From contig JANBPT010000460.1 of the NCBI GenBank assembly GCA_027575765.1, positions 1 to 34,652 on the forward strand: a stretch of DNA of 34,652 nucleotides, given 5' to 3'. Of this stretch, positions 16,345-25,840 are shown one piece after another. Numbering within the stretch: position 1 is the stretch's first letter; the number at the start of each line of letters is the position of its first letter. This DNA is from Tieghemiomyces parasiticus (Eukaryota > Kickxellomycota > Dimargaritomycetes > Dimargaritales > Dimargaritaceae). The notes beneath the pieces are model-generated. The model worked only from the letters and a program-made list of their open reading frames with translations. It was not told where the DNA came from and did no database searches. The translations under genes and the position numbers were made by a program.

Positions 16345-17269
16345 CTGAGCAGTAACCACCGTCCCACAATCTACCTTGACCTCCCAGGCCAACCCTTGCA
16401 AATGACACTCGCTATACGTTCATGCTTCCTTACAATTCTATACTTTTCTACACTAGAATATACCGACAAGGCGAAGCCACAAGCCGGGACCTTATATACG
16501 GTCCCATATCGGAATCCAGTACACGACATCTTTTACCTCCTTACTTCTACTAGTTTATGTATAACGATTAGACCTACCATGCTCGCGATAATTAAGTAAA
16601 CCCCCCTCAATTATGGTGAACGACCCAATGATCTAATTGGTTACCGGGTCAACTGTACAAAAGGTAAGGATGGACACAGCCAAGGTAAATGGTGACTTTT
16701 ACCAAAGGTGTGAAAGACTGCCGAGACAAGGGTCACTTCTGGATGGGCTTAGTCTGATAATACAGCACACATAAGCATAAGTAAACAATATTATGGCGTG
16801 ACTGCGGTTATTTTCAAAGAGAATGGTATAATATATGGTGGATTATTACTGGTTAGCCGTGAACTAATGTTATCATATAGTAGTGACTTACTATGTCATG
16901 CCGGATCCCCAGCTGATCTGCATCTCAACTTAAAGGTGTATGCGTTCATGATGTGATCAATTCTGTTTTTCCCGATTCTGAGATTGCCGTATTTAGCGAC
17001 CACATCGGCCAGCAGCCTGCCACTGGTCCTAAAGAATTCCACTGGAAGCAACGTAACCAAAATGTGAGTTCTGTGGCGGTAGCCACATTTAATGTTATGA
17101 CAATCCAATAGTGAATGAAGCCGCATCACGTCAGATCGTAATACTTTGCAGTACATACTGTAGCAGGGTGTACGGCGCGAGGGGAGCGGCAGATGAAGTG
17201 AAGGCCAAGGGAGGTCGATTGGGGGGAGATCAAGCGAAATGTAATTTTTTTTGTACCTTTAACAGACAT

Positions 17270-17476
17270 TTAGACAACTTGCCGGCTTTCATAATGCGAT
17301 CTTTCTAATGATGAGGGCTCAGTTGGTGTGGCTGAGGGGATTAATCTCAGTCCCTCATCCATGATGGGGAGGGCTTGGGTTCCAGTTGAGTTTAACTCTA
17401 ACGTCACAAAATCACCATCCTCCCGATCATAGAGGTGCAGCTCCTCGTGGCGGAAGTCCGGTTGAGGTGACTCCAT
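17270..17476 (-). CDS. Weak candidate small ORF or exon, hypothetical
   Basis: This 68-codon frame starts with ATG at 17476 (minus strand). The first half (HEELHLYDREDGDFVTLEL) looks protein-like, with alternating acidic and hydrophobic residues suggestive of beta strands. A pyrimidine tract ending in CACAG lies just upstream of the ATG, so this could be an exon of a longer minus-strand gene whose other exons I could not find. The family is not recognised. Confidence 0.2.
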   Translation of the reverse strand: MESPQPDFRHEELHLYDREDGDFVTLELNSTGTQALPIMDEGLRLIPSATPTEPSSLERSHYESRQVV

Positions 17477-18129
17477 CAGGACGGCCCTGTGTGAAAGACA
17501 GCTTCAGCCTTGGACCTGGAGGCTTCCCGGTGTGCCCCTGTATTATAATACCACGTTTGGTATGCATGAGGTGAGTGAGAACTGTTTCATTTGGTTGGCT
17601 ATTGGTGGAAAGCAACAATCGCCAGCCGTACTGCGAGGAAATTGAACACTTCTAGATTTAGCTGTACCGGACATCTTTCCTCTAGGCTTCATCAATGGTG
17701 TCAGGGTCCGCTATACTCTGTTCCATTTACTGTAGTGTGCGTTGCAGACCACTCGTATCAAGTATGAGGGTTTGAATTAACAGTAGACACCCCTGTTGAG
17801 CCTCTAACCTGCTTGGTTAGGGTATTGGGTGAAGCTTTGTATATTCAGGTTTGTAGTGGCATACCTAGCGAGCTGGCGGCCCGACAACGCTTAACCTCTG
17901 AACTTTTGGAAAGGAATATTGGTCTTAATGGGGTATGTACTCGTTGAATGGGCGTGAGGGACCAGGGAATCCGGGCGGTCTGCATTGTACCTGGCCTTGT
18001 TGGAAGGCATGGCACTGGTCCCACAGCGGTAAGTAGGCGTAGCAAGGATGGACTGGTGCCTCCTTTAAGGCGCTAATGCTTAAAATTGTAGACATAATTA
18101 ATGTTAACCTGGACGATTCCACATCCGCT

Positions 18130-18758
18130 TTAGTTTTGTGGGAGCTCCACCAGCGTCCGGCTACAGTCCTTTGGTTGTAAAAATACCACTCGCTTTCCGT
18201 GGGCGCCAATCTGAGGCTCCAGATTTAGAACACGTAGCCCGCGAGCTGTGACGTTCTTAATAGCAGCGTCTATATCGTCGATCCTGATACAAATATGATG
18301 GATCCCGCCAGCTGTGTTCTTGACGAGGATTATTTCATGGGGCTGACATCGTCGTAGGGGTACAGTAGCTCCAGTTTTGTATTACCAAGGGTTATAAATA
18401 CCGTGAAGACACCGTGGTCGGGCAGAGCGACGGGTTCGCTTACTTCCGCACCGAGAACGTCCCGATAAAAGGTCGCAGCCTGGTCAAGGTCTGGTACAGC
18501 GATGGTAACGTGGTCAAGGCGGCCAAGCTTGTAGTTGAAGGACTCAATGGTTCAAAGGGAGGGGCGGTGTTGACTAGGTCTCCAGTCCGGCGCTGGCCGG
18601 TTAGTGGCGGGTCTGCCAAGCTTGGCACCCGCGCTCTAGGTGCAGGACCTCACGGTTTTAGATGTCGTGCTGAGTAAACTCCGTCGGACGACGCGTGGTT
18701 GTGCCCATAATATGAATGGTGAGGAGCGGAAGGTACGGCACAAGATGGTGAGGCGCAT
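18130..18758 (-). pseudogene. MCEE: Methylmalonyl-CoA epimerase, one intron, broken by a 1-nt frameshift
   Basis: Exon 1 (18758-18654) encodes 35 residues rich in Arg/Ser/Leu (MRLTILCRTF...VVRRSLLSTTSK), a good mitochondrial presequence. The donor GTGAGG follows; the intron is 18653-18543 (111 nt, CACTAAC branch-like site, acceptor TTGAG). Exon 2 (18542-18130) carries the VOC-fold enzyme: LGRLDHVTIAVPD, FYRDVLGAEVSEPVALPDHGV, GNTKLELLYP, then AGGIHHICIRIDDI, IGAHGKRVVFLQPKDC and LVEL before TAA. These contain the metal-binding His, His and Glu expected for epimerase. Near 18330-18340, between SPM and the next conserved block EIILVKN, the frame slips by one base and hits TAA; exon 2 is 413 nt, one short of a multiple of three. 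The enzyme would convert (S)- to (R)-methylmalonyl-CoA in B12-dependent propionate breakdown. The break is either a real early pseudogenisation or a sequencing/assembly error; everything else is intact. Confidence 0.85.
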
Positions 18759-19493
18759 GACAACGAAGTTTGAACAGGGATGGCGTTTGCTGCATTAAGG
18801 GGCGACAGTAATGAGCCAACGGACAACTGAAGACTAGCGACCGTATACCAGAGACGATGGAAATGAGCCACGTCGCCGTTGGTGGTCGTTGCTCTTATCC
18901 GCCATGCAGAAGAGTTCAGCGGTTCCGCGAGACTGCTCTTCGCCACGTGTGTCTAGGTTCCTCTCGTCGCTGGAGAACCTAAAAATTCACCACTAGGCCA
19001 TATCCAGACGAGGTAGCTGGGATGGGCAGATTGGCTCAAGGCTGTGGCGCAATGTCCCCCCCCCTTCCCAAGGTGATGTGGCTGGTAGCACCCAGTTAAA
19101 TCACGTGATAATAAATCGTCATTTCGAGTGGCCACTTTTTTTCCGTCGCGTATGTAATGGATCAATTTTGCCCTGGTTGATTACAAGGTAGTCGGGACAG
19201 TTGGGCCCGGTGGCCCCTGGCCTACGGATACACTGCTTCGAACCTCTATCACAGCAACTACGGAACACGCCCACTTGCCGGCTTAGAAGGAAAAAAAAGT
19301 AACCAGGCCAATACGTCGCTCAAGTTTTCCAGTGGGAAGCCTGCGCCACGCCTTTCATTACCCGAGTCCTCTGCATTGTTCCTGGTCGATTTACTTCCAA
19401 CGTCCCACTGCGACTTCCATCCGCCTTCGTCGAGTCGTTTATCTACTTCTATCCGACGCTCCGCGACCCCAGCACTCGCACATATATCTCACC
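18759..19493. other. Divergent promoter region between the epimerase and SRP40-like genes
   Basis: About 735 nt separate the two divergent start codons. I see a C run near 19055, an A run near 19290 and a CT-rich stretch just before the SRP40-like ATG (leader). The frame upstream of 19494 is open back to 19332 only through a non-ATG start and reads as untranslated leader. No other gene was found. Confidence 0.4.
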
Positions 19494-21008
19494 ATGACGA
19501 ACCATGACGCCGCCCTCACGGCTCTCATTGCCGCCTACCTCGTCGAGAAGAAGTACACGAGCACTGTGGCAGCCCTGATGACCGAGGCTGGTCGGACCGC
19601 CACCGAGACACCCGTGAACGCGGTCACCCTCACTGACGTTTATAAGGTGTACCTCACCCAACAGCCCCAGGCCGAAGTCCCTAGTGTCGGTTCCACGCCA
19701 GAATCCAAGAGCGACCCCAGCTCGAGCTCCAGCAGCGACAGTGACTCCAGTTCGAGTTCCAGCAGCGATAGCGACTCTAGTTCGAGTTCCAGTAGCGATA
19801 GCGACTCCAGCTCGAGTTCCAGCAGCGATAGCGACTCCAGTTCGAGCTCGGATAGTGAGGATGAGGAGCCCGTTAAAGTCACGTCCAGCGCGGATCCCAA
19901 GTCGGATTCTAGCGATATGGATTCGAGCTCGAAGATTGCAGCCGACGAGCCGGCCAAGGCCGAATCCTCCAGCTCGGACAGCGAGTCGGATTCGAGTGAC
20001 AGCGACTCCAGCTCTGAATCAGACTCGGATTCCGATGCTATGAAGGACATGACGGTCGAGAAGTTCCTGGACCTTGAGGCGGAAGAGTCGAGCGGCTCGG
20101 AATCAGATGTTTCGGGGTCTGATACCGATAGTTCCAGCGACGATGAGGAGGATTCTGCCTCGGACAGCGAAGCCAGCGGCGATAGAAAATCCTCCGAAGA
20201 CTCCTCGTCCAGCTCCGACTCGGATTCTGATGAATCGGATTCCAGCGAGAGCGACGAGAAGGAGGTAACATCGAAGACCAAACAGATTCCGGCTGCTTCC
20301 GCCACTAAGCCCAAGACCCCGGCCCCCATCGCCACAATTGCTGAAGCCAAACAAGACTCCGATTCCTCCTCTTCGTCTGACTCCGACTCTTCGTCGTCCT
20401 CTTCGGACTCTAGCGATACCGAATCCGAGGCCGAGGCCACCAAGAGGTCCGCCGCCGGGTCGTCTTCGGGTAGCGATTCGAGTTCCAGTTCTGACAGCTC
20501 TGACAGTTCCTCTTCCAAGTCCGGATCATCGTCCGAGTCGAGTTCGAGTGACGACAGTGATGCTTCATCGACCAAATCCCTTCCTTCGAAGGCCGGTACG
20601 AAGCGCAAGCTGGAGACTAAATCAAGCTCCTCCTCCGGCAGTGACAGTGACAGTGATGACGAGGAAGCCGCCCGACCCGAGAAGAAGAAGCCCCAACTGG
20701 CCTCAGCGACCCCGAACGCCCAGGTTCACCGTAAGCAGGCTCTGGCCCAGCCCATGAAGGGGTCCCAGAGCACCCCAGGCCAGCGGTTCAGCCGGGTTCA
20801 GGAAAAGGACGTAACCTTCCATGACGATCGGCTCAAGGACAACACGTTCACCAGCAAGGGCGGAGCCGAAGGCTCATACGGCCACAAGGCTCACAACGAC
20901 CTGATCGTGACGCGTGGCAAGAAGTTCACCGCCGAGAAGAACAAGAAAAAGCGGGGATCGTACTCCGGCGGCCGAATCGACTTTGATTCCCACTCCATCA
21001 AGTTTTGA
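19494..21008 (+). CDS. SRP40: SRP40/Nopp140-like nucleolar phosphoprotein
   Basis: This 504-residue intronless protein starts at ATG 19494 in CTCACCATGAC context; the open frame further upstream lacks an ATG. Residues 3-35 form a LisH-like helix pair (ALTALIAAYLVEKKYTSTVA), as found at the start of Nopp140. Residues about 75-400 are Ser/Asp/Glu tracts of the type SSSSSSDSD, targets for casein kinase 2, interrupted by Lys/Pro/Ala-rich segments (TKQIPAASATKPKTPAP). Residues 430-504 are the conserved SRP40 C-terminal domain (RFSRVQEKDVTFHDDRLKDNTF ... GYG-type AYGHKAH replaced by GSYGHKAHNDL ... KKFTAEKNKKKRGSY), ending FDSHSIKF. This family chaperones box C/D and H/ACA snoRNPs and links the nucleolus to Cajal-type bodies. 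The acidic region is shorter than in animal Nopp140, closer to yeast Srp40. Confidence 0.92.
   Translation: MTNHDAALTALIAAYLVEKKYTSTVAALMTEAGRTATETPVNAVTLTDVYKVYLTQQPQAEVPSVGSTPESKSDPSSSSSSDSDSSSSSSSDSDSSSSSSSDSDSSSSSSSDSDSSSSSDSEDEEPVKVTSSADPKSDSSDMDSSSKIAADEPAKAESSSSDSESDSSDSDSSSESDSDSDAMKDMTVEKFLDLEAEESSGSESDVSGSDTDSSSDDEEDSASDSEASGDRKSSEDSSSSSDSDSDESDSSESDEKEVTSKTKQIPAASATKPKTPAPIATIAEAKQDSDSSSSSDSDSSSSSSDSSDTESEAEATKRSAAGSSSGSDSSSSSDSSDSSSSKSGSSSESSSSDDSDASSTKSLPSKAGTKRKLETKSSSSSGSDSDSDDEEAARPEKKKPQLASATPNAQVHRKQALAQPMKGSQSTPGQRFSRVQEKDVTFHDDRLKDNTFTSKGGAEGSYGHKAHNDLIVTRGKKFTAEKNKKKRGSYSGGRIDFDSHSIKF
19715..19855 (+). repeat. Low-complexity Ser-Asp coding repeat in the SRP40-like gene
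   Basis: About four near-identical units of roughly 36 nt (GACTCCAGTTCGAGTTCCAG-type) encode DSDSSSSSSS. They are minisatellite-like and prone to length change, and they account for the long antisense open frames in this gene. Confidence 0.8.
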
Positions 21009-21258
21009 TTGGGGACCATTTATTGACGCATGGTTCGCCATCACGGCCCTAGAAATTTGACATTCAGCACTGACTGCACCGCCGGCTTGGTTACTGCCAT
21101 ATTATTTTTTTACTGTCATACCGGGCAGCTCCTTTTTTTATATATTTTTCGTTCAATGAATCACTCATAGCCACCCCCTGTCTATCCCGAAGTTTCACCA
21201 TCCATACGTCCTAGGCTGACATGACTCGACTATTGCTTGGAGGTCTGTTCCAATAGCA

Positions 21259-21741
21259 TCATGTCGTAAGTGAAACCTGGCCATCCTTAGCGGCGAGAGG
21301 CGGAAAAAAGGCACGAAGAAAGTCAGCCTCGGCGGCCATCTCCTCTTCCGATCGGGGTTTCCGTTCCTCGTTGTCCACTTTAGTTTGGTCGAGCTCGGCG
21401 TAAACGTCGTCATTGTTGGCCCAATCGCCGAACCGCCGTGGAATCACATGGATGTGAACGTGCGGGACCGTCTGGCCGGCAGCCGGCCCGTCTTGCATGG
21501 CCACAGTCAGCGCCTGGCCTTGGAACTGGGTCTCGACGACACGACCGATGGTTTGGGCGCTCAGGAACAGGTCGCTCACTTCAGCGGGGGTCAGGGCTGT
21601 GAACCGTGGAACGTTGCGCTTGGGTATAACCAAGACGTGGCCGCGTGCGATGGGCTTGAGGTTGACCAGCCCGTAGCTGAGTGCTGAGCTGAAGAAGACC
21701 TGGCTATGGCGGATGGCGTGCGGTCCGAAGGCGATGGTCAT
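21259..21741 (-). CDS. FHIT: FHIT-type bis(5'-adenosyl)-triphosphatase (HIT family)
   Basis: The ATG at 21741 in ACCACCATGAC context gives 160 residues; a longer reading from 21828 adds 29 residues with no similarity and is probably not used. The histidine triad is His94-Val-His96-Ile-His98 within QDGPAAGQTVPHVHIHVIPRR. The numbering of the triad and of Gln83 equals that of human FHIT as I recall it, so His96 would be the nucleophile. The upstream substrate-binding strand (YGLVNLKPIARGHVLVIPKR) and the C-terminal acidic/Lys helix (PRSEEEMAAEADFLRAFF) also fit. FHIT enzymes split diadenosine triphosphate (Ap3A) to AMP and ADP and control dinucleotide signalling. The gene converges with SRP40-like (250 nt between stops) and diverges from the Nup50-like gene. 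Confidence 0.93.
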   Translation of the reverse strand: MTIAFGPHAIRHSQVFFSSALSYGLVNLKPIARGHVLVIPKRNVPRFTALTPAEVSDLFLSAQTIGRVVETQFQGQALTVAMQDGPAAGQTVPHVHIHVIPRRFGDWANNDDVYAELDQTKVDNEERKPRSEEEMAAEADFLRAFFPPLAAKDGQVSLTT

Positions 21742-22428
21742 GGTGGTCAGAGGCTTAAGAACGAGTGCGGTAATTAAGGTTCGAAGGAGGACGCGCCGGT
21801 GGCAACGGAGGGTGAAAGGTGGCTGCACTTGGTGGTGAATTTAGGGATAAAGGGGCATGCGCTAGAGGTGACCGGCGTGGCGCCTAGAAGATTGCACTAG
21901 TGCTAGCACAGCAGCAGTGAACAAGGGCTAGTTGACAAGCCATGCCTGGTCCGCCGTCTGGAGAGTCATGACTGTACATTGGAAAAAAAAAAAAAAAAAA
22001 AGAGCATCCACCAGAAAGGTCAGTTAGCAACGGGCGTCGTGAACCTCCCCCCTACCGCGGACCGAAGCTGTCGGAGCACCTTCGACTGCAGTTGCCGTGG
22101 CCCCTTCCTCTTCATCCAGCGCGTCTCTTCGCCGCCCCTGTCTCTCGTGGCCACCCGATGTGTCTCGCCACCGATTTAAGTGGTCTCGCTATTAACCTAT
22201 GGACATCAGCCTCCGCCGCTCTCTTTTAGATTCCCAATACCCACCTATCCCAGAGGACCCACATATTTATTTTTCGTTGCTGACGACGACACACACTCAC
22301 ACACACCCGCGCTCTCTCTCTCTCTCACTCTCACCGATCGACATCCCTATCTTCCATTGCCTTCTGCCTGGTATTCTCCAAATCCGCCCTTTCACTCGCC
22401 GCCACCCTCCCAATCACACTCTCCCACC
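21742..22428. promoter_or_regulatory. Shared promoter region of the divergent FHIT and Nup50-like genes
   Basis: About 690 nt lie between the two start codons. A run of 19 A (21983-22001) sits in the middle; poly(dA:dT) tracts commonly exclude nucleosomes in fungal promoters. The Nup50 side continues as a CT-rich leader with a CA-type (about 22289-22307) and a CT-type (about 22311-22331) microsatellite. The open frame running from 22180 into the gene lacks an ATG before 22429 and is read as leader. Confidence 0.5.
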
Positions 22429-24603
22429 ATGGGCAAGCGCGAGGCCGACAAACAGCTCACGCAGCTGAACCAATTTGAAGAGGAGAATGCCGGTGGCTCT
22501 GAGGGCTCATCAGGGTTCGCTCGGGCCTCCGAAGACGTGATTGCCAAGCGGGTCATCAAAATGCCCAAATCCCGCAAAGCCAAGGTTGCTAACGACGGCA
22601 CGACGGCCAAAGCTAGTTCGGCCTTCGCGGGATTTGCAGGCTTTGGTACCCCTGCCACCTCGGCCGCTAGCGAGGGCACCGCCGGTACCTTATCTGGGTT
22701 CTCGTTCGGGTCGGCAAGTAAGACCTCCGCCTTCACGACCGCCACCGCTAGTGCGTCTGCGTCCCCAGCCGTGCCCAAGCCCACAGCATTCACGTTCGGT
22801 ACAAGCACCACCCCCAGCAACCCGTTCGCCTCGTCGAGCTTCAAGGCTGCGATGGGCAACTCCGAAGCGAAGGGCGCAAATTCCCCGACTTCTTTAGCCG
22901 CCGATACAACATTTGGCGCGACCAGCAATTCGTTTGGCTTCGCTGCCACCGATTCAAAGACGTCAGCAGCCACTTCCACCGCACCAACCGTCCCGGCGTT
23001 GTCGTTCACTTCTCCCACCAGCACTACATCGACAACTCCTATCGCCTGGGGGAGTACCCTGCCCGTGCAAAAGGTACAGCCCTTTAAGCCTCCGGCCGCC
23101 ACCGCGACCTCGTCGTCGGCGTCAACCACCACAGCCGCCTGGGGAATGGCTCCCCCCTCCCAAACGGTCCAGCCCTTCCGACCGCCGGTCTCGACGGCCA
23201 CCGATGCAGCCAGCGCGAAGGCGCCAGTTTCGGCCGTTTCCACCACCACCGCTGCGACCTCCTCCAGCAGCAGCCGCGGCAAAGAGGATGCCACTTCGGA
23301 TAAGACAGCTCGGCTCCGCCAGTATATGTTGAACCTTCAAGGTTTGAACCAGTCGTTCGCCAAGGCCGTCCAGAGTTACTTGCAGTCCAATCCACACCTG
23401 GATATCAGTTTCTGCTTCCAAAGCTATCACGACCATCTGTCTAATATTCGCGATCGATTCCAGGACGTGCTGGACACGACAGCTGGGGAGTTCCGATCTA
23501 CTAGCCAAGCCCCAGAGGCCTCCAAACCGTCCGCGTTCGGTGGGTCCACAGCCTTTGGCGGTCAGCCGCCCGCCAAGGAAACCGGTTCGAGCAGTACATC
23601 GGCGTTTGGTAGTTCAGTCTTCGGTTCAGACAAGGCGTCCGCAAGTGACGACAAGTCACCAGCCTCCGAGTCCCCGTTTAGCACTTTGAACGGCACGGGT
23701 AGCTCGGGCACCACCAAGCCTTCCACCGCCACCACTAAGGACGGCGGTCCTGCCGCCTCGTCGACCTCATCTACTGGTTTCGGAGGGGCCGGAGAGTCTC
23801 ATACCTCCCCTTTCGGCAGCTGGGGCGCGGCGAAACCGCCCACCTTAGAGACTGAGGGCAAACCCGCGGCGTCGATGGGCTTCGGTGGATTCGGGTCCAC
23901 CAGCAAGCCCGCCTTTGGGTCGGGCAGCTGGGGTACCCCGTCAGCCACGGCAGCTTCTTCGTCGGAAGCGGCCAAGCCCACGGCCCCGTCAGTATTCGGA
24001 TCAAGTGCTTTCGGTAGCGGCAATTCGTTTGGCGGCAGCACCTCTGGCAGTGGCGCGTTCAGCAGCGGCGGCGGCGGATTCAGTAGTAACGGATTCGGTG
24101 CCCCGGTTACAAGTGCTACGGCCACGGGTTCCAGCGGCTTTACCGGGTTCGGCGGCGGCGCTCAGCCGGCGAAGCCGGAAGCGGTCGACGCCACGGAGGA
24201 AGCCTCCTATGAGCCACCGAGCACACTTACGCAGAGCACATCGCGGGCAGGTGAAGAGGACGAGGTAACGATCTACGAAACCCTGTGCAAGGTCTTTGCC
24301 TTCGACGCCACCAAGAAATCCTTTGGTGACCGCGGGGTGGGAGATCTCCGCATTAACCGGCACCGCGAGACCGGAGCGATGCGACTACTGTGCCGCCAAA
24401 AAGGCAGCGACACGATATCCCTCAATGTCGCCGTGTTCCCGGCCATGCAGTTCACTCACCCAGAGGGCAAGAAAGATATCGTGTTTATTGCTGTCGCTGG
24501 GGAGGGCAAACCTACCAAGTTTTTGCTCCGAGTTAAAACGCCTGAGCTGGCGCGCGAGCTTAAGAGCCAGCTCGAGAAGGCACGGGACTCTCTAGAGAAG
24601 TGA
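22429..24603 (+). CDS. Nup50/Nup2-type FG nucleoporin with Ran-binding domain
   Basis: The protein has 724 residues and no introns. ATG 22429 has a strong CCACCATGG context and opens directly into the conserved N-terminal motif. Residues 1-50 (KREADKQLTQLNQFEEENAG ... VIAKRVIKMPKSRKAK) are the NUP2/Nup50 segment that binds importin alpha and helps release cargo. Residues about 50-610 are Ser/Thr/Ala-rich with many FG repeats (SAFAGFAGFG, GFGGFGS, SSAFGSG) that bind transport receptors. They are interrupted at 291-345 by a predicted helical segment (ARLRQYMLNLQGLNQSFAKA, then SYHDHLSNIRDRF). Residues about 611-724 are a RanBD1-like PH fold (EVTIYETLCKVFAFDATKKSFGD-type start, GVGDLRINRH, MRLLCRQKG, KFLLRVKTPELA). 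It acts at the nuclear basket in recycling importin alpha/RanGTP. The architecture fits the family and nothing appears missing. Confidence 0.93.
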   Translation: MGKREADKQLTQLNQFEEENAGGSEGSSGFARASEDVIAKRVIKMPKSRKAKVANDGTTAKASSAFAGFAGFGTPATSAASEGTAGTLSGFSFGSASKTSAFTTATASASASPAVPKPTAFTFGTSTTPSNPFASSSFKAAMGNSEAKGANSPTSLAADTTFGATSNSFGFAATDSKTSAATSTAPTVPALSFTSPTSTTSTTPIAWGSTLPVQKVQPFKPPAATATSSSASTTTAAWGMAPPSQTVQPFRPPVSTATDAASAKAPVSAVSTTTAATSSSSSRGKEDATSDKTARLRQYMLNLQGLNQSFAKAVQSYLQSNPHLDISFCFQSYHDHLSNIRDRFQDVLDTTAGEFRSTSQAPEASKPSAFGGSTAFGGQPPAKETGSSSTSAFGSSVFGSDKASASDDKSPASESPFSTLNGTGSSGTTKPSTATTKDGGPAASSTSSTGFGGAGESHTSPFGSWGAAKPPTLETEGKPAASMGFGGFGSTSKPAFGSGSWGTPSATAASSSEAAKPTAPSVFGSSAFGSGNSFGGSTSGSGAFSSGGGGFSSNGFGAPVTSATATGSSGFTGFGGGAQPAKPEAVDATEEASYEPPSTLTQSTSRAGEEDEVTIYETLCKVFAFDATKKSFGDRGVGDLRINRHRETGAMRLLCRQKGSDTISLNVAVFPAMQFTHPEGKKDIVFIAVAGEGKPTKFLLRVKTPELARELKSQLEKARDSLEK

Positions 24604-24688
24604 AGAGGGAGTCGACAGGATCAGTTTGCAGGCCGAGTGCGGTTCTTTGTCGCACATCTTATTACAAATTAAAAAAAGGTTTACTTTT

Positions 24689-24694
24689 AATAAA
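24689..24694 (+). terminator. Probable polyadenylation signal of the Nup50-like gene
   Basis: AATAAA lies 86 nt after the stop codon in an AT-rich stretch (TTACTTTTAATAAAATG). Confidence 0.65.
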
Positions 24695-25394
24695 ATGTAG
24701 TTGAATGCCCTCAATCACAGGTAATCGACTTGAGGATAAGGTGCTCATAGCCCAGTGGTAGTTGGTCGCGAACCGAAGAAGCACCCACATCATAAGTCCT
24801 TCCGGGAGTAATGGGAGGCGCCTCTGCACCATACAAGCAACGCTCATTTTCATCTCACCCATTCGCCTGCCCGACGCTTAAATCTAACTCCGTTTTGGTA
24901 GCTTCTGCACGGTTCGCCTCCTCCCAACATCTTAAACCCCTTACGCGTGAGGAACGTCAGACATCTCAACAGTAAACCGGACAGGGTGTTGGGCAGTAGG
25001 TATCCCCAGCTAACCATGTTTGTCTTTGCATGTGCCGAGACTCAGGTTGCGTTGCCTGACACCAAAAGCAATATAAGCCAGCCGAGTGAGCGTACAGCGC
25101 TGGCCGTCACCATAGTACCTGCATCCGTTGCTGCGGCACCTGGATTGGCTCTAAAAGCAGGGCTCTGGGCGAGCTAATTAAACCTAAAGCCGGCAATATA
25201 CGTTAGCTCGCGCACAAAAATTCATTCAAGTACACTCATAAGTGAATGACCAAAAGAGGTTACATCTACTTTGACTCGAGACCTGCACCGTTGAATAACC
25301 CTCGTTCTCCTGATAGGCATGGTGTGCGGCGTTTGGGTGTACTGGTCTTAGTTTCTGAGTAATTAGCTGTCGTAGTGATAACTACCCTGGGAGA

Positions 25395-25840
25395 AACTAA
25401 AGGCTAATAACCAAACGTACTAAACATTTACAAACGGACTGAAGGATGATGTTGGAAACTGGCTGTGGGTGATTGAAGCAATCATTGAGTAGCGACCCCG
25501 GTGGGTCTTATATCGAAGGACGGCCGGCATCCTTCATCACGGCTAAGGGTTGGGTTAGGAGAGAACCCAAAGGACTATGGGGCGAGTCGAGGTTAGTGCC
25601 CAGGCGAAATATGGAGGCAACTACCAAGCTACCGCATCAGTTAAGAGGAAAAAGGCCGATGGAAGGTAAGCCCCGAAAGGATAGAGACGGAGACGCTTGT
25701 CCAAAGGGAGGGCGCCGTCCAACAGGTTTAGAGGGTTGGCGTCGCTGGGAAAGGATAACACTTATATGGAATAGTAGGAGATGGGTAGAGAAATAGATGG
25801 AGATGCCACAGACGATCGGACCAGTGGTTTAGGGCATGAT
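25395..25840 (+). repeat. Dispersed repeat, copy B (inverted relative to copy A)
   Basis: It aligns with the reverse complement of about 11015-11531, clearly similar over more than 400 nt, with a 49-nt identical block at 25675-25723. Several short stems can be drawn and are kept in both copies: GGGTT...AACCC around 25548-25569, GGGCG...TGCCC here versus GGGCG...CGCCC in copy A (G-U changed to G-C), and GACGG...CCGTC enclosing the identical block. The longest frame here (25473-25796) is broken by indels in copy A, which argues against a protein. It may be a mobile-element remnant or a duplicated structured RNA. Confidence 0.75.

Larger units (their letters stand above)
15892..18129. other. Gene-poor region after the protease
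   Basis: No gene is certain here. Two weak candidates (16216-16344 plus, 17270-17476 minus) are listed separately. The rest has stops in all frames and AT-richer, unbiased composition. No canonical AATAAA was seen for the protease within the first few hundred bases. Confidence 0.35.

Noticed and set aside
19332..19493. N-terminal extension of the SRP40-like frame
   Set aside because: It begins with GTG, not ATG; the ATG at 19494 opens directly into the LisH-like segment.
19640..20608. 322-codon antisense frame, Glu/Leu/Ser-rich
   Set aside because: Reverse reading of the Ser-Asp repeats of the SRP40-like gene.
21742..21828. 29-residue N-terminal extension of FHIT
   Set aside because: No similarity to FHIT proteins, and the internal ATG at 21741 has the better context and gives the exact family length.
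22180..22428. 83-residue upstream extension of the Nup50-like frame
   Set aside because: It starts with GTG and reads through CA/CT microsatellites; the conserved N-terminal motif starts at ATG 22429.
22392..23294. 300-codon antisense frame over the Nup50-like gene
   Set aside because: Reverse reading of the Ala/Ser/Thr-rich FG region; no domain.
25473..25796. 107-codon frame in repeat copy B
   Set aside because: The frame is broken by insertions and deletions in copy A, although the DNA is well conserved, so it is not a protein-coding constraint.
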